The notes under the pieces are model-generated. The model ran no database searches and had not been told where the DNA came from. It saw only the letters and a list, made by a program, of their open reading frames with translations. A program made the position numbers and the translations under genes. This document shows, one piece after another, positions 15,957 to 20,896 of a stretch of 20,896 bases of DNA. Numbering within the stretch: the first letter of the stretch is position 1; the number at the start of each line of letters is the position of its first letter. The DNA is from Syntrophaceae bacterium (lineage in GTDB: Bacteria; Desulfobacterota; Syntrophorhabdia; Syntrophorhabdales; WCHB1-27). The DNA lies in the NCBI GenBank assembly GCA_003165115.1, contig PLSJ01000368.1:8740-29635 (forward strand), read 5' to 3'.

Positions 15957-16826
15957 TTATTCTCCCTTCTCGAATTTGAAGGCGCTCACCACCGCGCCCC
16001 TGATGATGTCGACGGAGTCGGCTATTTGCAGCCGGGGTGCGTCCATGGCGGCCTTTATAGCCCTGACCACCGGTTTTGCCTTGATAAGGGCCTGTGCCGG
16101 CTCCTTTATCGCCGCCGACGGCATGAGCTGCGCCACGGTGGCGCCCTTCGTGACTACCTGCGCGGAATCCGCCTGGTTCCTAAGGGCGAGCGTCAGCTTC
16201 CCTTCCGTCGCCGCGAGGGCCAGCCTCTCCCCTTCGTCCGCGCTCACCTCCAGGGTGATTACATCGACCGGGGCCTGTCTCTCCGCCTTGCCCGTCTTCT
16301 CCACTTCGGCGCCCGCCGCGAGGACCAGCACGTTCTCGATCACCGTTTTCGTGGCCGGCGTCGGGTCGTTGCCCATCCTGTTGAAGGTGGCGAGGACGTC
16401 GACCCTGTTGCCGGGATGTATGAAGCCCGATACGCCGATCACCTTATCCACTTTCACCGCCATGGCCCGCCTCGAAGGTTTGATGACCGCGGCGATGCCG
16501 CCCGCCTCGCTCGTCCTCGGCGCAAGCTGGGACTCGAAGATCGGCTCGTTCGCCCTCACGGGGTAGACGAGGGTCCTGCCCTGGATGCCGGCCGTATCGG
16601 GGAAATAGCCTGCCGGCAGGGTCCGCTTGAGAAAGGGCACCGCTTTGACGCTTTCCTTCGCGATCGTCGTGCCCCAATTGAGGTCGGATGCCGCGACCAC
16701 GACAAACTGGGTCTCGGCCGAGAGCCTTTGCGCCTTCGCGCTCCCCCGCATATAGCCGTAGCTTAAGATGCCGGCCATCAAAGCCGCCATTATGCCGATG
16801 CCGAATATGACCTTGCTCTTCATCAT
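15957..16826 (-). CDS. cpaB: Flp pilus assembly protein CpaB/RcpC
   Basis: This 289-residue protein has one N-terminal membrane helix (6-25), a SAF domain (about 41-105, FVVVAASDLNWGTTIAKESV), and an RcpC/CpaB domain (115-220, with the GVSGFIHPGNRVDVLATF segment). The C-terminus ends VDIIRGAVVSAFKFEKGE, typical of CpaB. It is a periplasmic partner of the secretin, and its SAF domain may bind peptidoglycan or glycan (family inference). Two adjacent ATG codons exist; the first (16826) is 9 bases from GGGAG. The gap to cpaA holds a structured element. Confidence 0.92.
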   Translation of the reverse strand: MMKSKVIFGIGIMAALMAGILSYGYMRGSAKAQRLSAETQFVVVAASDLNWGTTIAKESVKAVPFLKRTLPAGYFPDTAGIQGRTLVYPVRANEPIFESQLAPRTSEAGGIAAVIKPSRRAMAVKVDKVIGVSGFIHPGNRVDVLATFNRMGNDPTPATKTVIENVLVLAAGAEVEKTGKAERQAPVDVITLEVSADEGERLALAATEGKLTLALRNQADSAQVVTKGATVAQLMPSAAIKEPAQALIKAKPVVRAIKAAMDAPRLQIADSVDIIRGAVVSAFKFEKGE

Positions 16827-16852
16827 CGATTAAACTCCCACCACTTCTATTA

Positions 16853-16901
16853 GTGAGGCCGGATGCCTTCTTTCGCGCGAAGCGCTTCCCCGGCCCGTCA
16901 C
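16853..16901 (-). other. Nested inverted repeats between cpaA and cpaB
   Basis: Outer arms GTGA-GGCCGG (16853-16862) and CCGGCC-CG-TCAC (16890-16901) pair around an inner self-complementary TTCGCGCGAA (16872-16881). The right arm includes the cpaA stop codon. There is no T-run, so a stabilising or processing hairpin is more likely than a terminator. Confidence 0.4.
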
Positions 16902-17413
16902 AAGAGACCTCCCACGCGCGCCAACAGCGTACCCGCGGCGATGGCCACCGCATAGCGAAGAACGGGTTGCTCCCCGGCCGCGGGCCGCATACACGGCATC
17001 GCTCCCGTGCAGTAGAAAAATCCCAGCATCGTGCCATAATGAAGCATGGCCTCTTTCGACCGGGCGCGAACGGCGAGGAGGCCGAGGGCGTAGACGCCGC
17101 CCGCCATCGCGCTGAAGAGAAATGCCATGAAGACCTCTTTCGGGCCGAGGAGCGCGCCGAGCGCTCCCATGAGCTTCACGTCGCCCGCTCCCATCCCACC
17201 GGCGATATAAAAGGGCAGGAGGCAGGCCATGCCCAGCATCAGTCCCTCGATGCCCCCCATGAGTCCCCAGGCCCCTTCCGCACCGAAGCGATAAACCATG
17301 GCCACGGCGGCGGCAGGGAGGGTAAGCCAGTTCGGTATGCGCCGCGACCTGACGTCCATGAAAGCCGCGACGAGCAAAAGGGGGACGAGTATCCCGTAGA
17401 AGATCGTTGTCAC
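16898..17413 (-). CDS. cpaA: Prepilin peptidase CpaA/TadV (GTG start)
   Basis: A 171-residue A24-type aspartic prepilin peptidase with about six membrane helices and no methyltransferase domain, the normal size for Tad loci. The catalytic aspartates are D20 in MDVRSRRIPNWL and D78 in GGMGAGDVKLMGA (the GxGD motif). It cleaves the leader of Flp and of the TadE pseudopilins at the inner membrane. The start is GTG at 17413, supported by AAAGGAG eight bases upstream. That ribosome site can pair with a CTCCTT just before it (17421-17434), which could lower translation. It is the second gene of the locus, 59 bp after flp. Confidence 0.94.
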   Translation of the reverse strand: MTTIFYGILVPLLLVAAFMDVRSRRIPNWLTLPAAAVAMVYRFGAEGAWGLMGGIEGLMLGMACLLPFYIAGGMGAGDVKLMGALGALLGPKEVFMAFLFSAMAGGVYALGLLAVRARSKEAMLHYGTMLGFFYCTGAMPCMRPAAGEQPVLRYAVAIAAGTLLARVGGLL

Positions 17414-17420
17414 TGACTTG

Positions 17421-17434
17421 CTCCTTTCAAGGAG
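17421..17434 (-). promoter_or_regulatory. Hairpin covering the cpaA ribosome binding site
   Basis: On the minus strand CTCCTT-GA-AAGGAG is a perfect 5-6 bp stem in which the right arm is the Shine-Dalgarno of cpaA. Folding would hide the ribosome site of a gene that already uses a GTG start. Confidence 0.45.
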
Positions 17435-17439
17435 AGGAA

Positions 17440-17465
17440 GGAAGAGGGGGCACGCCCCCTCTTCC
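17440..17465 (-). terminator. Strong hairpin after flp, probable partial terminator or 3' stabiliser
   Basis: GGAAGAGGGGG and CCCCCTCTTCC (11 bp, perfect) enclose a 4-base loop, 7 bases after the flp stop codon. On the minus strand it is followed by TTCCTCTCCTTG, pyrimidine-rich but without a T-run, so transcription could partly read through into cpaA. This fits a high ratio of pilin message to assembly-gene message. Confidence 0.6.
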
Positions 17466-17472
17466 GCCGGCT

Positions 17473-17634
17473 CTACTTCAAGTTTCCCGCAATCCTCGTG
17501 AAAACCGTCGTGAGTCCCCCGCTCAACTGCGCCATTACCGCGACGATGGCCGTGCAGATGGCTGCGGCGATAAGTCCGTACTCCAGGGACGTCACGCCCT
17601 GCTCGTCCTTCCAGAACCGTGCTACACTCTTCAT
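17473..17634 (-). CDS. flp: Flp/Tad major pilin precursor
   Basis: A 53-residue Flp prepilin. The leader MKSVARFWKDEQG ends at G13, and the mature pilin of 40 residues begins VTSLEYGLIAAAI, with glutamate at +5 and tyrosine at +6, the Flp signature. The hydrophobic stretch (19-38) is the polymerisation helix; the tail GGLTTVFTRIAGNLK is typical. The start at 17634 is chosen because it gives a standard leader length and has a G-rich ribosome site (AGGGGG) 8 bases upstream; an in-frame ATG at 17673 would add 13 atypical residues and cross a hairpin. It is the first gene of the Tad locus and its only Flp pilin in this window. Confidence 0.95.
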   Translation of the reverse strand: MKSVARFWKDEQGVTSLEYGLIAAAICTAIVAVMAQLSGGLTTVFTRIAGNLK

Positions 17635-17659
17635 TTCATAACCCCCTACTATGGATTTG

Positions 17660-17679
17660 CTGTGCGTTTCCACGCACAG
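17660..17679 (-). promoter_or_regulatory. Inverted repeat in the flp leader
   Basis: CTGTGCGT and ACGCACAG (8 bp, perfect) flank a 4-base loop about 26 bases before the flp start. It could be an mRNA 5' stabilising hairpin or an operator for a dimeric regulator; the sequence alone cannot tell. Confidence 0.45.
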
Positions 17680-17692
17680 TCTTACAATTGCG

Positions 17693-17720
17693 CTTATAAC
17701 CTTATCGGCACCGGACTTAA
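17693..17720 (-). promoter_or_regulatory. Weak candidate promoter of the Tad locus
   Basis: On the minus strand TATAAG (-10 like) lies 16 bp after TTAAGT (poor -35). It is just upstream of the leader hairpin, so the transcript would begin a few bases before it. The poor -35 suggests activator control. No sigma-54 -24/-12 consensus was seen. Confidence 0.3.
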
Positions 17721-17960
17721 AAACATTAGGGCGTCACAAGACCCGCAGCCGGGCATCCGGCATGGGGGCAGGAAGGAATCAGGAGGCAGCGGGATAATGC
17801 AGAAAGCACAGAGGAATAGCCGGAAATCCGGTGAGGGACGAAATCCCGGAGACTTTTCTTACGTTCCCGCCGGTGACCCGCAACCAACGCATGTCGCTTT
17901 GGTTTTTCGGCAGAGACATCGAAAGTCCGCATTGCCGGTCGAAATAGTGCAACCGAAGGC

Positions 17961-18376
17961 TCACTCGTCCAGCACCTTTCTGATTGTCTTTGCTATCTCC
18001 CTCTTCGTCAGAGGTTTCATCGCAAAGGGCCTGATGCCTGCCGCTTTGGCCTTATCCTCACCGACCGCATAACTGAAGCCTGTACACATGATAATGGGCA
18101 TATCCCGCCTGAGAGCGAGGACCTCTCTCGCAAGATCGACCCCTGTCATCTCCGGCATAGTCTTGTCTGTAATAACAAGATCGAACCGGGATGAGTCCGC
18201 CGTGAAGAGCGCAAGCGCTTCCTTGCCGTTCATCCGGGACGTCACCTCGTAGCCGAGCTCCGCGAGCATGTCTTCACCCATCTCCCCTTCGACTATCACG
18301 GCATGCTCCATCAGATCACGACGAAGAGGTCCTTTTTCAAGCTGTTTCTGGCGCCTCTAGGGATAGGAACAGACAT
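17961..18376 (-). pseudogene. Response-regulator receiver domain broken by an apparent frameshift
   Basis: The longest frame (ATG at 18311) gives 116 residues that match a receiver from helix 1 to helix 5: EMGEDMLAELGYEV, FDLVITDKTMPEMTG with phosphoacceptor D49, MPIIMCTGF with T77, and AMKPLTKREIAKTIRKVLDE with K99. Strand 1 and the acidic pair that binds magnesium are missing. In the next frame, a 21-codon segment starting at 18376 ends in KKDLFVVI, which looks like the missing strand 1, and stops in TGATG at the ATG of the main frame. Inserting one base after DLFVV would join them as DLFVV-D-L-M-E-H-A-V. I read this as a decayed or frameshifted receiver. Alternatives are an assembly error or a genuinely truncated protein. 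Similar receivers occur at the ends of hybrid histidine kinases, but no kinase is present here. Confidence 0.65.
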
Positions 18377-18389
18377 CCTGGTTGATCGA

Positions 18390-18427
18390 ATGCCCACGGG
18401 GGCGATGCCGCCGTGGGCATTTCTTTG
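18390..18427 (+). terminator. Strong hairpin with plus-strand T-rich tail
   Basis: ATGCCCACGG (18390-18399) and CCGTGGGCAT (18411-18420) form a perfect 10-bp stem, extendable inward by GGC/GCC after one mismatch. TTTCTTT follows on the plus strand. No plus-strand gene lies nearby. On the minus strand it sits 117 bp after the cyclic glucan synthetase stop and could mark its 3' end, though without a T-run in that direction. Confidence 0.5.
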
Positions 18428-18536
18428 CACCGGGCAAGGCTCACTGTCTCGTATGCTTCCGGCAGACAGAGGCAGCTTCTCGCCTCGAACGGCTCTCTTC
18501 CCGGTCCGAACGATGCGGCGTAACCGCTGTCACAAT

Positions 18537-20896
18537 TCATGACGCCACGGTCGCTTCCACGAAATGTTCCTCCCGGTCATCGACAAGGGGTATCTCCTTC
18601 CCTTCCTGCACGACCCCATCCACGGAGATGGCTGTTGCCCCGATTTCCCCTGCCTGTCGTTGCCGGACCTTTATATGGTAGGTGGTTTCACGGAAGCGGT
18701 AGCGCACGGTGAAGCCATCCCATTCAGCGGGGAGACAGGGCGCAAAAGACAGCTTGTCCACCTTGAGCGTGAGACCAAGGAGTGATTCCACGATAAGGCG
18801 GTACATCCATGCGGCCGATCCCGTGTACCAGGTCCATCCCCCCCTTCCCGTGTGCGGCGGGACGGCATAGACGTCAGCCGCGACGACATAAGGCTCGACC
18901 TTGTACCGATCTACACCGCGGGCGGACTTCCCGTGGTTTACCGGGTTGATCATCGCCAGAAGCTCCCACGCCCGCCGGCTGTCGCCAAGTTCGGCAAATG
19001 CCATGGCCGCCCAGATCGCCCCGTGGGTGTACTGTCCGCCGTTTTCCCTCACGCCGGGGAGGTAGCCTTTGATGTAACCCGGGTTCAGGTCGGACTTGTC
19101 GAAGGGCGGGTCCAAAAGCTGGACGAGCGCGTCGACAAGTCCGACCAGGTGCGTATCGACCGCGTCCATTGCCATGCGGGAACGGGCGGCATCACCCGCA
19201 CCCGAGAGCACGGACCAGCTTTGCGCTATCGAATCGATCCGGCATTCAGGGTTTTCCGCCGAGCCGAGGGGCGTGCCGTCATCGAAGTAGGCGCGGCGAT
19301 ACCACTGCCCATCCCACCCGTTCTGTTCGATGCTGCTGCGGAGCCTGCCGGCCTCGCTCTCACACTGCGTGCAGAAATCGAGATCATTCCTGGCCCGCGC
19401 GAGCCGGGAGAACCGGCCAAGCACGTCACACATGAAAAACGCCAGCCAGACACTCTCGCCTTTGCCTTCACGACCCACCATGTTCATGCCGTCGTTCCAG
19501 TCGCCGGAACCGATGAGGGGAAGGCCGTGCTCACCTTTCCTGAGGCCCCGATTGATGGCCCGCACACAATGATCGTAGAGGCTGGCCGTCTCGGCCGACC
19601 TGCCGGGAAGGTCATAATAGGAGTCTTCCTCCGGGTTGACCGGGCGTCCTTTGATGAAGTGAACCGGTTCGTCCAGCACCCCCGTGTCGCCTGTACCCTG
19701 GACGTAGCGGCACGTTGCGAGGGGGAGCCAGAGGAAGTCATCGGAACAGTGGGTACGCACCCCGCGGCCCGCCGGTGGGTGCCACCAATGCTGTACATCT
19801 CCTTCGGTAAACTGGCGGCCCGCGCAGGTGAGCAGGTGCTCCCTCACCAGGCGGGGCTCGGCGTGGACGAGGGCCATGGTGTCCTGCAGCTGGTCCCGGA
19901 AACCGAAAGCGCCGCCCGACTGGTAGTAGCCGCTTCGCCCCCAGAGACGACAGGCGAGCGTCTGGTACAGGAGCCAGCCGTTGGCGAGGAGGTTGACGGA
20001 CTTGTCCGGCGTCTCCACCTGGACCGTGCCGAGCGTCCGGTTCCAGTAGCGCCACACCCCGTCGAGCGCCTCTCTCGCCGTAACGGAGTCACGGAAGCGG
20101 CGGGCGAGACCGGCTGCGTCATCGCCATTCTGCGCGGAGCCAAGGATGAAGACGATCTCCCGTTCTTCTCCATCGTCGAGATCGAAGGTTACCTGTATCG
20201 CGCCGCACGGGTCGAGCGCGGCCCCGACCCTGCCGGAAAGGCGTGACCGGCTCATGGCGGCGGGGTGGCCGGGGTGGCCGTTACGGCCGAGGAACTCGGT
20301 GCGGTCGCCGGTCACGGTCCGGGCACCGTTATCCACGCTAAAAAAGGCGACCTGGTTAGCGAATTCCGTATTGTAGGGATTGCGGGCCAGGAGCGCGCCC
20401 GTTTGCGGGTCGATTTCCGTCACGACGTGCATGACCGATTTGGGCCGCACATCCCCCAGCACCCATTCCACATATCCGGTCGCCGACAACCGGCGCGACC
20501 GGCCCGAACGGTTGCGCACCTTCAGGACAGTGAATTTGACGGGTGCGTCCATGTCCACGTAGACCCACGTCTCGGAGGCGATTCCACGCTCGGCGTGCTC
20601 GAACACCGAGTAGCCGAATCCGTGCCGGGTCACATAAGGGGTGGCGCCCCGGGCGGGGAGAGGCATGGGAGACCAGAAATGGCCGCGCTCTTCGTCGCGC
20701 AGGTAAAAGGCCTCCCCTCCGGGATCGCTCACAGGATCGTTGTGCCAGGGGGTAAGGCGGAACTCGTGGGCATTCTCGCGCCACGTGTAGGCGGAACCGC
20801 TCTCCGAGACCACGGTGCCGAAGGCAGGGTTTGCCAGCACGTTTACCCACGGCGCCGGAGTCACCTGATCCTGGCCGGTTGAAATGACATACTCCC
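18537..20896 (-). CDS. ndvB: Cyclic beta-1,2-glucan synthetase, C-terminal GH94 region (5' partial)
   Basis: The frame is open from the window end to a TGA at 18537-18539; a GTG at 20864 is internal, since the upstream residues EYVISTGQDQ continue into PAPWVNVLANP as in NdvB. The visible 785 or so residues contain the GH94 (cellobiose phosphorylase-like) beta-sandwich and alpha/alpha-barrel: SESGSAYTWRENAHEFRLTP, HNDPVSDPGGEAFYLRDE, YYQSGGAFGFRDQLQDTMAL, the catalytic GSGDWNDGMN (general acid D of the GDWND motif), and GGWTWYTGSAAWMYR. In NdvB this domain trims the linear beta-1,2-glucan by phosphorolysis and sets ring size; the GT84 synthase and cyclisation domains would lie upstream, outside the window. 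A free-standing GH94 phosphorylase such as 1,2-beta-oligoglucan phosphorylase is the alternative. Cyclic glucans act in the periplasm in osmotic adaptation and host interaction. Confidence 0.85.
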   Translation of the reverse strand, partial: EYVISTGQDQVTPAPWVNVLANPAFGTVVSESGSAYTWRENAHEFRLTPWHNDPVSDPGGEAFYLRDEERGHFWSPMPLPARGATPYVTRHGFGYSVFEHAERGIASETWVYVDMDAPVKFTVLKVRNRSGRSRRLSATGYVEWVLGDVRPKSVMHVVTEIDPQTGALLARNPYNTEFANQVAFFSVDNGARTVTGDRTEFLGRNGHPGHPAAMSRSRLSGRVGAALDPCGAIQVTFDLDDGEEREIVFILGSAQNGDDAAGLARRFRDSVTAREALDGVWRYWNRTLGTVQVETPDKSVNLLANGWLLYQTLACRLWGRSGYYQSGGAFGFRDQLQDTMALVHAEPRLVREHLLTCAGRQFTEGDVQHWWHPPAGRGVRTHCSDDFLWLPLATCRYVQGTGDTGVLDEPVHFIKGRPVNPEEDSYYDLPGRSAETASLYDHCVRAINRGLRKGEHGLPLIGSGDWNDGMNMVGREGKGESVWLAFFMCDVLGRFSRLARARNDLDFCTQCESEAGRLRSSIEQNGWDGQWYRRAYFDDGTPLGSAENPECRIDSIAQSWSVLSGAGDAARSRMAMDAVDTHLVGLVDALVQLLDPPFDKSDLNPGYIKGYLPGVRENGGQYTHGAIWAAMAFAELGDSRRAWELLAMINPVNHGKSARGVDRYKVEPYVVAADVYAVPPHTGRGGWTWYTGSAAWMYRLIVESLLGLTLKVDKLSFAPCLPAEWDGFTVRYRFRETTYHIKVRQRQAGEIGATAISVDGVVQEGKEIPLVDDREEHFVEATVAS

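Larger units (their letters stand above)
17635..17960. other. Non-coding region upstream of flp
   Basis: About 326 bp without a convincing gene. It holds the flp leader hairpin and a weak promoter candidate, listed separately, and a short palindrome CCGGA-AA-TCCGG at 17820-17831. The open frames within it (for example minus 17726-17932) have no recognisable protein features. I saw no riboswitch consensus, including the c-di-GMP-I type. Confidence 0.5.

Noticed and set aside
17635..17700. c-di-GMP-I (GEMM) riboswitch before flp
   Set aside because: ACGCACAGCAAA loosely resembles part of the consensus, but it is one arm of a simple hairpin and the conserved second stem and receptor sequences are missing.
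17726..17932. Possible 68-residue gene upstream of flp
   Set aside because: No ribosome site, no motif, atypical composition; more likely non-coding leader DNA.
18852..20246. A 464-codon open frame antisense to the cyclic glucan synthetase
   Set aside because: Composition reflects the complement of a GC-rich gene; no recognisable domain, signal or ribosome site.
1..20896. CRISPR arrays, tRNA or rRNA genes, insertion sequences, prophage or toxin-antitoxin genes
   Set aside because: No regularly spaced repeats, tRNA-like cloverleaf, transposase, integrase or phage motifs were seen on either strand.

Overview
The window is GC-rich, gene-dense bacterial DNA carrying envelope and surface genes. 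Hopanoid tailoring enzymes, a PagL-type lipid A deacylase, an outer-membrane secretin and the end of a cyclic beta-1,2-glucan synthetase all point to a Gram-negative organism. The combination of hpn genes, a DUF116 protein and a Tad locus, with frequent AGG arginine codons, would fit a Desulfobacterota-like (deltaproteobacterial) lineage. That placement is an inference; no rRNA or marker gene is present.

Region 1 (1-4664) is lipid tailoring. A membrane-anchored DUF116 protein, cut by the window start, is followed by the radical-SAM adenosylhopane synthase HpnH. HpnH overlaps by one base a CruF/DUF422-like membrane protein. The nucleosidase HpnG lies on the opposite strand, convergent with it. 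The glycosyltransferase HpnI diverges from HpnG and ends in a clear intrinsic terminator. HpnH attaches adenosine to hopene, HpnG removes adenine, and HpnI adds an N-acetylglucosamine to bacteriohopanetetrol. The CruF-like protein has no established place in this pathway and is the most interesting enzyme here.

Region 2 (4656-6280, minus strand) holds a PilZ-domain c-di-GMP effector and a PagL-like outer-membrane lipid A deacylase. A probable promoter and the terminator of the next locus lie between pagL and the Tad genes.

Region 3 (6281-17634, minus strand) is a complete, compact Tad/Flp pilus locus. The order is flp pilin, cpaA prepilin peptidase, cpaB, cpaC secretin, a small lipoprotein in the pilotin position, two tadE pseudopilins, tadG with a von Willebrand A domain, cpaE, cpaF ATPase, tadB, tadC and a TPR lipoprotein (tadD). 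Most genes overlap by 1-4 bases or lie within 25 bases of each other. The exceptions are flp-cpaA and cpaA-cpaB, where hairpins could lower expression downstream of the pilin.

Region 4 (17635-20896) holds the flp upstream region, a receiver domain that appears broken by a frameshift at its acidic pocket, an isolated strong hairpin/terminator, and the C-terminal GH94 part of an NdvB-type cyclic glucan synthetase running off the window end.

No tRNA, rRNA, CRISPR array, insertion sequence or phage gene was seen. The window looks mainly like a core envelope region, with its unusual features in how known modules are combined and regulated.
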